This document shows, piece after piece, positions 1 through 32,100 of a DNA stretch of 64,000 bases; position 1 is the stretch's first letter, and each line of letters begins with the position of its first letter. Origin of the DNA: Gibbula magus (lineage: Eukaryota; Mollusca; Gastropoda; Trochida; Trochidae); contig OW388293.1 in assembly GCA_936450465.1 (NCBI GenBank), positions 28,587,860 to 28,651,859 on the forward strand, read 5' to 3'. A program made the translations under genes and the position numbers. The notes under the pieces are model-generated. The model made no database searches and was not told where the DNA came from. It was given only the letters and a program-made list of their open reading frames with translations.

Positions 1-824
1 ATTCAATATAAAAGGCAGTTTTACGAAATTCCTGTTTGGATAATATTCATGAAAGACGATAAATTGGATTTTCCTTTCTTTGATGATTCATTTCTCTGAG
101 TTTTTAAATGAAAATTCCAACAGTATTCAATTTGCGATTTGCAGTCGGATTTTATCTGTTTTATAAACGTGTTTAAGAAATGATCGACCCATAAAGCACG
201 TCCGAAAGAAAATGTCAAATCACTAAATATTTCATAGATCAAATGCACATTGTCAGTGCATTAGTTTGAAACCTGCTTTCGTCGAAACGAAAATTTATTG
301 TTCAACATCTGAAGATGATACTTACGTCGGTTTCTTTTACTCGTCCAGATTCTATAGGTGACACTGCTATGATAGTGAGATTACATCTACACGTGTTAAA
401 AAGATGGTAGGGTTTTGTTACCACCAGTTATGAAACAAAATTGACAAATACGAACTCACAATATGCTTAATTAGTTGTTTTATCTACTTTTAAACAAAGG
501 TTGGTGACTTTTCTTGCCTATAAAGAGACATACATGACCCAGTCTTGTAATAGTATAGCTCAGTTGGAAGCGTTCGCTCATCACTCAGATGACCGGGTTC
601 GATTCCCGCTCTCGCCATACAATCTACATTAGCATATGACTGGGAGTCTAGATGTTTTCTTGCCTGGCGCTCAGTATATAACGATAGAGAAATCTTTTAA
701 CTGTAGCTGAGGCACAAACAGACTTACCAATGTTTATATTCATGGACAATAAAGAGTCAATATTATGACTATAAAATTTACATAGAAAATGGTATTGCAC
801 GAATGATAAACACTCTGTCCCTAG
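1..824. other. Intron or upstream part of the ABCC gene, no exon found
   Basis: This stretch precedes the first recognisable ABCC exon, whose first codon follows an AG acceptor at 823-824. The family would need further upstream exons for the start of transmembrane domain 1, and none could be read here on either strand. The only structure seen is a tRNA-like SINE head at about 548-617. The gene's start and promoter are therefore outside the window. Confidence 0.6.
548..617 (+). repeat. tRNA-derived SINE head (A and B box)
   Basis: The sequence contains TAGCTCAGTTGG, a good RNA polymerase III A box, and GGGTTCGATTCC, a near-consensus B box, at tRNA-like spacing. The acceptor stem does not pair and the anticodon stem is poor. 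A tRNA-derived SINE or a tRNA pseudogene is therefore more likely than a working tRNA gene. Confidence 0.5.
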
Positions 825-20781
<19,957 letters not shown>

Positions 20782-21248
20782 TAATGTTTAAACAATTTGG
20801 ACAAAAGCTACGGATATTGCAAGCTTTATGGCGAAAACAGTGAAGATTATTTGAAAAAGATGAATCATCATAATGACATCATTTTGACAAGAGCCATGGA
20901 CATAAAACAAGATTGTTTGAAGATGATGTTGAATTCGAACTTTATATTATTAACATCTCTTTGAATACCGTTCTAATTCTGAATATCAAACAGCGATTGC
21001 TTATATGTACTTGAAAGAAATGTGTTCATCTGATGATGAAGTGTCTGCGTATCCTCGCCATGTATGTCGAACTTCAAGAGTTGTTTAGTCTGTTCCTAAA
21101 TAGTTCGTTAACATGTGTACTTATAAGCGATAACAGATACTGATACTTTTTTAACGTGAACGTATACATGTAAATGTCTTTTCGAATTATCTTCAGGCAA
21201 CAACCTCGCCTCCAAAGAATATAGAAATGTTACAAGATAATTGTTATC

Positions 21249-21254
21249 AATAAA
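21249..21254 (+). terminator. Likely poly(A) signal of the ABCC gene
   Basis: AATAAA lies 468 bases after the ABCC stop. A second hexamer is at 21393-21398. Which one is used cannot be told from sequence. Confidence 0.4.
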
Positions 21255-22189
21255 ATTGTCTCCATTCTTCAGAAGAAGTTCACCGTGTACCCGATGCTGA
21301 AAGAACAACACGCACACAAATACTGATTAGTAATATTTATTTCAATATGACAAATCTTTTCATATCAAAGTAACTGAAATATTCTGTGAGCAAATAAATA
21401 AATAATTTATTATGTACATGTTCTGTTTCTGTCACCTTACAAATATCATTATAATATAATGAGCTGTGGTTCCTGAAACCATGTCCATGTACATGAGTAT
21501 AACGGAATCTATGAGCAATTGGCACTGCTGTGTTTCATACAGCAAATACAGAGTTGTGTACGACCTGGGAGACATATGCAGTGTCGTCTTTTACTGTAGA
21601 TTACGTGATCCACGCACTATCCACATATCAACGTGTACACATTGGTGTAGGATCCAGGCACCCTATTAACAAGTGATTAAATCGAGACAGAATTTGATTT
21701 TGATTTGATTTGTTTAAAACAAATCCCAAAAGCGTAGAATTTAAGTTATCAACTAATTCGAATCATGGAAGTAAAAACTAATTCTTCTGACCATCGATGC
21801 ATTTTTTCATTGACAAACGAAAGAAACTTGAAACAAAATTTAAATTAATTATTACGCAACATTTACTTTAATTTTCCTAGTCATGGAATGGAATTATATA
21901 TCAAATGCAAACGCTTTATGATATAAGTATGAGTTATGTCAAATAGATATTCAACAAAATCATTCACAAATGTATACGGTTTGTTAACTCCAGAATATTG
22001 TGGAATGACATAAAAGTATGTTCTGGATATGTGAAGAATATATTGTAGAGTTGCAACAACGAATGTTAGACGATGAGCAATGTATTCTTTGGAGCATTCA
22101 ACTTGACTATAACACGTTGCAGGAAGGATGATATGCTTGCATAGAGTGGTGTGTAATAGTAACCACTCATTGGAGTAACACTTACCGGC

Positions 22190-22640
22190 ATCAGTAACCG
22201 GACTCGATCACATGTATCACCAGAAGTCATATTCTTAATTCATCACCAGTTGTGAAGTAATGGGTTACCAGATAACACTCTTTGGAAAACTTAACATCAG
22301 TAACTTGACTTGAATAAATGCATCACCAGAAGTCATTCTGCAGTTTTGAACTTTTGATCTAGTGGAACTCATTCATCATCAGTCCCCATTCTTGAAGCGA
22401 TGCATCACCAGTAACAATAATTATTCTTGTAGAGATGCATCACATGAAACCATTATTGAAGCGATGCATCACCAGTTACCAGTCTTGAAGCGACGCATCA
22501 CCAGTAATTAGTCTTGAAACGACGCATCAATAGTAAATATTCTTGAAGCGATTATTCACCAGCTACTATTTCTGAAGCAATTAATTGTCAGTAACCAACC
22601 CTAAAGCACTGCACCAATATGAAGCAATATATCACGATTC
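22190..22640 (+). repeat. Degenerate tandem repeat with TCTTGAAGCGA(T/C)GCATCACC
   Basis: At least five diverged units of roughly 35-40 bases are visible between 22390 and 22560, each containing CTTGAAGCGATGCATCACCA or a variant. More decayed units extend on both sides. Confidence 0.6.
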
Positions 22641-22998
22641 TTGAAATGCTGATCACAGACATCATGATCAATGAAAGACAGTATATTGAATAGTCACCAT
22701 GGTTTAGTCATTCATATCATTTAACTCCTGTTGCCTCTCTCCATTGTTCATTATGCCAGTGAAATCTACAGTATCACATTTCACGCATATGAATATGTTG
22801 TCAAAGACCTTTTAACTGTCATATTGAATTCATCATATATTTGCAATCAAACATTTTACATCAAACACTTTCAATCAAATTTTGTAGTTGATAATTTGAG
22901 ATCACGTGTATTTGGAAGAATAATGTTTGACTCATTTTTCATGGGAAAATCAAACCCTTGGAATGCTGCCATGGACACGGTTTTAGTGGATGCTGTTG

Positions 22999-23180
22999 CT
23001 AGGAGATGATACTGTGTCTTCGCGGACCGTCCATCACATGCTCAAACACTGGCGCTAATTTTCCGTTACCAAGGAGACCGTTTGTAAGTCTGTGCTGAAG
23101 CTTTTTCGTTATCACGGGTGACCACGTGTGTTTGTTGTCAAGCTTTTCAATAGTCTTTGATGATATGTTTTCATGGCTGC
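22999..23180 (-). CDS. PRR5-like terminal exon
   Basis: Acceptor GTATTTCAG (minus strand), entered in phase 1, stop TAG at 22999-23001. It reads SHENISSKTIEKLDNKHTWS, then LQHRLTNGLLGNGKLAPVF and ends GPRRHSIIS. The RRHS motif matches the RRHSV/RRHTV motif of vertebrate PRR5 and PRR5L, here at the extreme C-terminus. Confidence 0.85.
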
Positions 23181-26100
23181 CTGAAATACCAAAATGAATT
23201 GATAACTAAATAGAATAGATAATAGCTTTCAAAATTCAACTGTAACATTGATTTTAACTAAAAAAATATGAGTAAGCTGAAATAGGTTGTATATGTATAT
23301 GTATGTATATGCATGTGTATTAATTTCAGTGAACAGGGGCGACATGATTTTCGTTTATAAAGCTTCAAGAGTGTTCCCCGTTTTGTCACCACAACCAATA
23401 TCATCGTGGTTATGTAATGCAATGGAATCTGCAAGTATGGTGATACTGCCCTGAAGTTCAGTATAGCTTACACCTGAACATGAACATATGGAACCTTTTC
23501 TCTGCAGCAGACAAAATTCGTGTTTCGAACTCGTAAAAACGCGTTAACCAATGCGCTATCTCCCCTACGTTTGCAAAATGTCCAATAATTTGATAATGTG
23601 AATACACAATCGAAATCTAAACACCTGCACAGCAGACTAAAACATACCTTGTTCCAATACTATTAAGAACTAAGTATGACAGAATATGGGTCCGACAAAA
23701 TCTGAAGACAGCATAAGTTCACAACACAACTAACATGTCCTGCCTTTACGTGCATCGCTGAGTGTGCAAAACTTGGGAAATAATAGTTTGTAATATTCAG
23801 TCATATCTTACCTGTTTTTGTTTTTGAAATTATCACTTTTGGGGTAACCCTTGAAGATCGAATGACCGGTTCGGGGTTCCCCATGTATAATCCACGGAGT
23901 CCCAAATAAGGAACGACAACTCTTGCAACCATCTTTTCCAGTTTATAGTAATTCTCACCGGGGAATGTTTCACATACACTCTGTAACATACAAGATGCTT
24001 GATTCACTTCACTGAGCCGTATATATTTCAAAGTAATAATTCATCAAAATGTATGAAATGTACGAACAACGTTTGAGTATATATTATCAAAGAGTGAGTG
24101 AGTGAGTTATTGCTTAACGCCGCTTCGGCAATATTGCAGCCATTAGCGGCGATATATTATCAAAGAAAACAATAATATGTTTTAAAAGTAAAAACAATTT
24201 ATAATAATAATAATTTTATATGTGAGCAGCGTCTTTATTTTCACTATAGCCATTGTGAAAATTAATAAAAAAATTGATCACTCATAACATTATTCTCCTT
24301 TCTACATTTCCAACTTCTGCCTCTAACAGTTTGTGTTTTATCATGTACACCAAACTGAACATTAGACAGGTATAACCTTCACAATATTAGTTGGTACTTG
24401 GGTACTGGGAGCAAATCATATTTATATTGAGTCTAAGTGGTCAAACGCATGATTATTAATGTCTTTATGACATTCTATCATTCTTCAGCAACTATATAAA
24501 GCCAAGTCGAACTTCCATTAAAGGTTGATAGGTGTACATAAACAGCTTGATAAGTTCCATTACCTATCCCAGATTAGTGCAGGTATGTTGGGAATTGGGC
24601 TAATCACGTTATGTAATGCCACAATACTGATATCCAGACTGCACTCGATGAACGCTGAGTCAGCCTAAACAATTCTAGCGTTCGACTACTGAACATAGTT
24701 TTTGCACCAATTCGTACCAAGTTTATCATTTTTGGAAAATCTTTCGAAATGTGTTATAGCAATAGATAACAATTGACTGTACAAGGGAAACTATGATTCG
24801 CTGCTAATAATTTTGGCAAAAGCTATTGACCATATCATTGTAAAGGAATTTTGAATAACGAGGTAGTTGTTTCATGATCTCCATTAGCTCGTCAACATTG
24901 TATCCATGAACTGCGTTAAACAACTTTGTCATACAACATTTCACATTTTCACACTTTTATATATTGCAGACATATAATTCTTTTAGATATACATGTCATT
25001 AATGGATGAGAGTATGTTTATTGAACTGAGACTGTTATATTGTTCACATCTACACCGTATCTACATGTATCCACCTTATCTACCTATATATCCTGTATCC
25101 ACCAAATCAAATAACAATAACCGAAAATAGAAAATGCAAAAAATAACGAAACAAAGAAAAGGTGAGGTGAGGTGAGTTGGAGTTTAACGTCGCTTTCAAG
25201 AGTATTTCACTTAAGTCATGGCTGCTAGTATTATTGCAGGGAAAAGACCAACAACGCCATGGTTCTATGCATTGCGGTGAACCCTGTGAGCATCGGCTGG
25301 AACTAGCGAGGAAGTGAAATTAAGTGTAGCATAACATACCTGTAGAACAAGCAGCATCTGTCGTATTGAGGAGGGGACTGGAGCTGTGAGATTCTCCAGA
25401 GCATCTGGGGAGAGAGGACATTGTGAGGTAGAGGGCCGAGTTTTCTTGGAATGTAATACGAGTTGTGCATGGTTACACCACACGGTGTATTTCTGGTTTT
25501 CCGTGAACCAGTACCCGTTTATACTCATCTGATTTACATGTTTATGAATATGTATTTACAAGAGTAAAGGGTCAATTCGAAGGAATTATAAACACACAAA
25601 TAATAAAAACATACATAAAAAGACGAAGCGACGAAATTTAATATAAAAATAGAGAAACCCACCATTCACAAAGTTTACTTAAATATTTATGAACTTTTGT
25701 TTAGTGTGTGTGTATGTTATACCCCAGATCGATAATGCAAAACGTTCGGTTCGTGGCATTGGTGTCTCAAAGACATTACATTATATTTGTAATACGATAC
25801 AAGAAGGTGAATACACATTCAGCATGCAGCTGTACATACATCGTACGTGATGTTAGCAAGGTGACATGATTAAATACACACCTTCAATGCTCACTTTAAG
25901 CAAGACGATGTTTCTGAATTCTAATAAAGTCACATGGCGTATCGTTTGATCCCTTTCCGTCTGAAAAAATATATAATTCATTTAATTAACAAACATCTTG
26001 CATCGCCAATGATTAACATACATAAACATACATAGATTAATTCAATTGATAGCCATAAATAGATAGATAAATACGATATAGAATAATTACCATGAAAACA

Positions 26101-29100
26101 TAAATAGATTAAAAAAGCATAAACCTAAACAAATAAATAAATAACTTACTTTGAGAGGGTATAAGACAGCTTGAAGATCTGGCAGGATCTCCTTGTAGAA
26201 ATACTCCCAAGTTTCTCCCAACATTCTCAGTAAATCAGCACCTGGAAGAGATATAACATAAGTTCAGGTTTGACGTAAAAACCATGAATAAGTACTAAAA
26301 TATTTATCAAATTACAAAAAAAACCACATATCATGAAAGAAGTTAATTCAAGTCTATAAATGAGATATTTACCTTAAACGAGCATCAAACAAACAACACG
26401 ACTGAATACAGACAAATTGTAGCGCAAATGGGTTGCAACACAGACAAATGACCAGTTACATTTCAGTTCGAGAGATAAAAACTGCTAATTTATCCATTTT
26501 GCGCAACGCATTTGCGCTACAATTTGCCTGTGAATGGAACGATAATCGGACCAATATAGGAAGCTGCTTTTAACATCTTTAGATTCCGCGTTCCATTTAA
26601 TTTGATATCATTTGATGCTGTTTGAATTTGGGTTTATCATTTTTCATCGTTATATAAGTAATGTACAATTTAGAATTTGATATTTACATTGCATAGGCTC
26701 TGATAAATTGCCTGGTTGACACAACATTTATAGCAATTGTCATCTGGTCGACTTCTTTGAGCGACCACTATTATATTATATAAGTTGATTTGGTGTCCAC
26801 CCAACACGGAGTCAGTGGTGTCAATTGGTGAACTAATGCACATGTTCAAAACTGACCATTGCCTCAAATGTAATAGCGACCATACTGGAGAAACAAGTTT
26901 TTATTAGAAATGATAGGTCAAGATTGAATTGTGCAATATTTGCATAAACAGGTCATACCTTCGAATTTCGTTTTCTAAAATTACCATAGTAACACTGCCC
27001 TTATTGTCTGTGTACCCCTTGCTCTGAGTGGGTAACGTTTATGGATGACCAAGCCGCTTAATTTATTTGTATTTTTTGCGTCGCAGATGGACAAGGCTTA
27101 TCCATGCTTAATCTTAATCATGTGTGTTATTGGATACCAAAACAATCACCATCCATGCAGAATAAATTGGTACTGGTGTATTAACCACAGTAAATGTAAG
27201 TTGTTACAAATACTAAACTTTACTTAGGCCTACATCAGGGAGCAACAGAAACGATACCATACAATATACAAGGCATTTCAAACCATCATGTCTTCGTAAG
27301 GCAACTAAACTACATTTGTAATATCTGTTCATATTTCTTAAAGAAATCGTCGTTTTGGAATCTCTAGACCAAACAGGTGAATCAACAATGGCGTTTTGGT
27401 TTGTTTTATGACGTCCTATAGTAATGATGCCAATTCAAGTTCAAGAAATTACATTATGCAGACTACATCTTATACTAACATAATTTCCATTTTACATAAT
27501 TTAAAAAAAACCAATGTATTATATCCAGATAGAATAGCTACGTGTGCGTTATAACATATTTAAGTATCATACTTTTATGAATGACATTTTGTATACCTTT
27601 TTACGAGATATATCTTCATCACAGACATTCAACATCGACTTTATCTGGCAGAAATATTGTGTGCTTGACTCTGTTGATACTTTGGTATAGTTTATTTTCC
27701 CCTCGGTGTATAGTTGTGTCGATGATTATGATTCAACCGTTTCTCAGTATGTATTGATTACAATCATTCATCCACGTTGAATATTGGTGAATACGTGTTT
27801 GTCTAGATCTCTACTGAAGTATCCGGTGTATCGTTGCTCCAGGTTACATTTCAGAGTTACATCTGGATACGTATATGTGGAGGTTAACTTGAAAGTACAC
27901 TTACTACATTTACAAGTATACTAATAGTTACACGGTTAAGAGACGCGCCACTTATAGAGGTTACAACTTACATACCTCGCTCGTTCTTGATGCCCTCTCG
28001 CATGATGACCATTCCCTTCTTAAGGAGTTGATCCTGAAATGATACGCATGAATAAATTAAGCTGTTAATATCAAAATAATACTTTGTTAATTACGCCAGG
28101 ATGAATAAATTATAGTATGACTAATTTATAAATAAGAATACTTATTAGAATTAGGAAAATGATTAAATTAATGAGTGGGTGTGTGAATGGATGAGTGAAA
28201 TAAATAAATAAATAAATAAATATGCATTTTACGATAGGGATATATATTATGTTTAGGTCAATTTAAAAAAAGAATATTTTAAATAAAATAAGAAGAAACG
28301 TGCAAGTATCGAGCAAAAATATTAGTTTTATGACCTCCAGTAATTCTTATCAGTAGTGTCTCAGATCTTCGAATTGGTAAAAACAACTTCGAATGATTGA
28401 GAAAAACAACTATTTATACATTTAGTGTCGTTCTGGAAATAGAAACATCTGCTTTTCTTTTCCGCTACGTTAAACAGCTGCAACGGGTGATGAACTGCCG
28501 CTGACAATGTACTGCTGTTTGTTAATATTTCTCTTTGACAGGGAGGGGTGATCTCTATGAATTTGGGTATGATAAATAAATAAGTATTTAATCATTCTAT
28601 GTTACGATGAAATAGGAATATGAAGGAAAAAAACTTTGGTGCTGGTATTTTATCAACACGTTATGTAGACTGTAAGCTTGACTAAACTTTCACCCTAATG
28701 TTATAAGTAATGTATGTACAGATACTGTTCTGTATTTAACCTACCTTGTAATAGTCCAGAATGAGTGGACCCGCCTCTGTACCTGCTAGATATCTGTAGA
28801 CAGAGAACATACACAAAATATACAAGCAAATACACACATTTATCGACAGAAGCGACAATTCTGATCTACAGATTTCACTGTTGCTTTAGTTAAACCATTA
28901 GTGTTTTCAATCGGCTCATATTGTAATGACGTAAATTAGCATTAAAACAAAAAGAACTAAATACAACGAGACACATTTTGCTGAACATCATAAGGGAATA
29001 AACTTGTTTATTTGCTCATTAAATTGATATTCCACAAATAGGCTGGGTCAATTGCTGTTGGTGAACAGATTTCTCCTGGTGACGACCACTGATTGTCATT

Positions 29101-32100
29101 TGCAACATGCAATGGTCTCATCAAACGAAAAATGTCAATTGATGATTTCATCGGATACAGAATATCAACATTTACACGCATTTAAAATACAATATTTTAA
29201 AATCTTTAAATCAATGATTGCCAACAACTGAACATAAATGATTAAACTAGTAATAAAATGTCAAATGTCAACAGCAAACAATGCCATAATACTGAATATA
29301 TAAGAAAACTGACTCTGACTGTACCTGACATTTTCTTGAAGTGCTCCTAATTCATTCTCTCGTAATTTTTTTCTTTGAAACAGTTGTACAATTGCTGCTT
29401 GGACACTGAAAATGGAAAGATTTTTAAATAGAAATAATCAAGCAGTGAAACTCTATAATTAGCATCGATATACATGTACCAAATGAACTATTGGCTTTCC
29501 CCTGCCCGGTTGATTTCTCCACTATATGATATATCACAAAACTAATTTCAATCAAATCAAATGCGAATAAGGAACGAAATGATTTTATTTTCAACTACTC
29601 TATTATTGGATAGGCAAGATTCAAATAACTGCATAACGCTTCAAAAGTCACTATAGCGATATGTGTCATCTCATCCGAAAACAAGTTGAACATTCATAAA
29701 GTATCATTTACATGCACAGTAGTTACATAACCTATAGACCATTATCAACCCAAATTTGTAGTTTTGTCTGTTGTAAATAAGTTTCTAAGTATAGTTTGAC
29801 TAATTGACGCGCGTAAATTGCGGCGCATTGTCCGGTTTTCGATCATAAATCACTACTTGTACTTTTATATCGTCACTTTATTGAGTTAACCATCATCAAC
29901 ATGGCAATTGTCGGCAACAGTGACTCACTTCTCCATAAAATAACACAATTTATAACGTTTGGCATATGTGACCCACAACAACACACTGGATTCACCTTTA
30001 ACGCGTCTCTAAAGCACTGAATATTCATACTGTAGATCATCAGCTGATTGCTGATCCATTTCATCTAACAACTATGAAACAAACATTTAAAGAACAACAG
30101 TCGTCTTCCCACTGGAACAAATTCATTAGTCGTCAACAATTGAGATTGTGCGAAAATAAATTACTTTAATAAGCTATTCTTCATAGACAATGGATATTTT
30201 ATTTTTATTTATCTAATTATCTCTTTAAAGGGAATACAACATTTTCAAATGTTTATTTATTTGAATTCTAAAAGAAATAACCTTTTTTCATACTAAGTCA
30301 ATAAAAAGGTTAATTTATAATTATAATATATATAAACTGTAAATATTTACGGCAAATTAACATAAAACGACACTCCTCTTTGATGATTGTTACCGCAGCG
30401 TTACCAATTATCGTACCTTTGATCTCGGTCTATCGTGAACAAACTTTCTTAACCCCAAATATGTGTTACCCATGGCATCTAAAGAATGTTAATTAACAGC
30501 TGATAGAGGCGAAACAAATACACATGCATGTCATTATATATTTCGATCAATGCAGTAAATATCAAATACATATAGATACAAATATATTGTTAATAATATA
30601 ACATTTTCCTATATGTGTACGTAATTACAAATCTTGTTTTGAATAAATTATGAAACTGTCAGTTATAAGCTGACTGGGATGAATTTCACGTAGAAAATAC
30701 GCATTTCAACAACATTTCATTCAACTCATATAACAATATATTTGAACAACACAACTCCATATACGTTACAAACCTGTTTTCCATGCTTTTCACGCGTTTT
30801 CGTTTCCCAAGTACAATCCATTTCAATCCCCTCATCCTCTTGATGAACATTCTGATATTGACAACTTCACTGTTAGTCACACTCACTCAGACTAAGTGTT
30901 GTTCTAAACAAGAATCAAGACAAAACCGGATTCGCCCAGCTTCTAAACACGTCTTAGATTTTCCCATTCAGTGCGAATGTTGATGTAAACAACTACTCCT
31001 TCTCTGAGCCAGTCCCAGCCTTGCACAGCAGGGATTGTGAATCGAAGGATCGTGGGTTGTTTATGTGTAAAGATCGATAGTACGATCAGACATCCATACT
31101 ATGGCATTGACTGCGTGACATTCTGGGACTCGGCATTCAAGGCGATGTACATTGCAACGCCTAATTGACATGTTTTTGTTACGACTGACAAACAAGCCGC
31201 TCGTAAACAAGTGCACGGGAAGAGAGCGCGTGGCGACTGATAGCAATATACATGGATGTTTGTAAGAGATTCGCGTCCGTGCAGTGCGGGCATGCTGTGC
31301 GACGAGCTAATCTATCAACATCATTGTCTCAACATGATATCAACAAGTTTTTCGTTTTGATTTAGAATCATTGTTGTAGGCCTGTACTAATGACGTACTA
31401 GATGATGCATTTCAAAAGCTATATGCATTTCATTTTCTATTTCGATCGACTGACGTAACAAGTTAGTAATATTTAAAAAAAAAGAGTTTCATTTTGATGA
31501 TTTACGTTGCTATTGTTATTGAAACAACTTTCAATTTAATTTCAATTCACTGTCGTCATTAATTACGTAGTTTGTACATTTCAAAGCAATTTTGTCATAA
31601 TTTAAATAATTGATAATAGGTTTTACAGATTGACGTACTTACTGAAATTTACACTTAGATTAACGATTACTTTTGTTTCTTTATTTATTCATTTTTTTAA
31701 AAAAAATTATAGGAAAAAATATTTAATATTTCCCCTTTCGATTTACCCCAATTCTCTTAATCTACTGACTTCGACGACTCTTCAATATTTACTCAAGTTC
31801 TTAAATGATAACAAAACAATTGATATTGTTTTGGAAAATTGACATACATGTACGTGTTTGATTAATTTGATCTTAAATTCATCATGCTGATCCATATCGT
31901 CTCTGTAAACATCAATTTTTTACATTTACATCGCATATTTTGATAAATTGCGTCGCTATTCTTAAAACCCACGCAGTTCCTGTTATTTTCACTATCGCCT
32001 GATTTACGCATTTCGAATAGGTCTTTTTATTTAGAATAAATATTTCTTCAAATAAAAACTCCATATGAAGACATTATTCTCAACGCAGATCGAGGACTTG

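Larger units (their letters stand above)
20782..22998. other. Convergent intergenic region (ABCC and PRR5-like 3' ends)
   Basis: The two stop codons face each other across about 2.2 kb. The plus strand has AATAAA at 21249-21254 and 21393-21398, which would give an ABCC 3'UTR of about 0.5-0.6 kb. I found no canonical minus-strand signal (TTTATT on plus) between about 22000 and 22998. Apart from a degenerate tandem repeat, no gene is seen. Confidence 0.6.

Noticed and set aside
548..617. Functional tRNA gene
   Set aside because: A and B boxes are good, but the acceptor stem and anticodon stem do not pair, so a SINE head or pseudogene is more likely.
22731..23009. 92-codon plus-strand frame
   Set aside because: It overlaps the stop end of the PRR5-like terminal exon in antisense and has no independent support.
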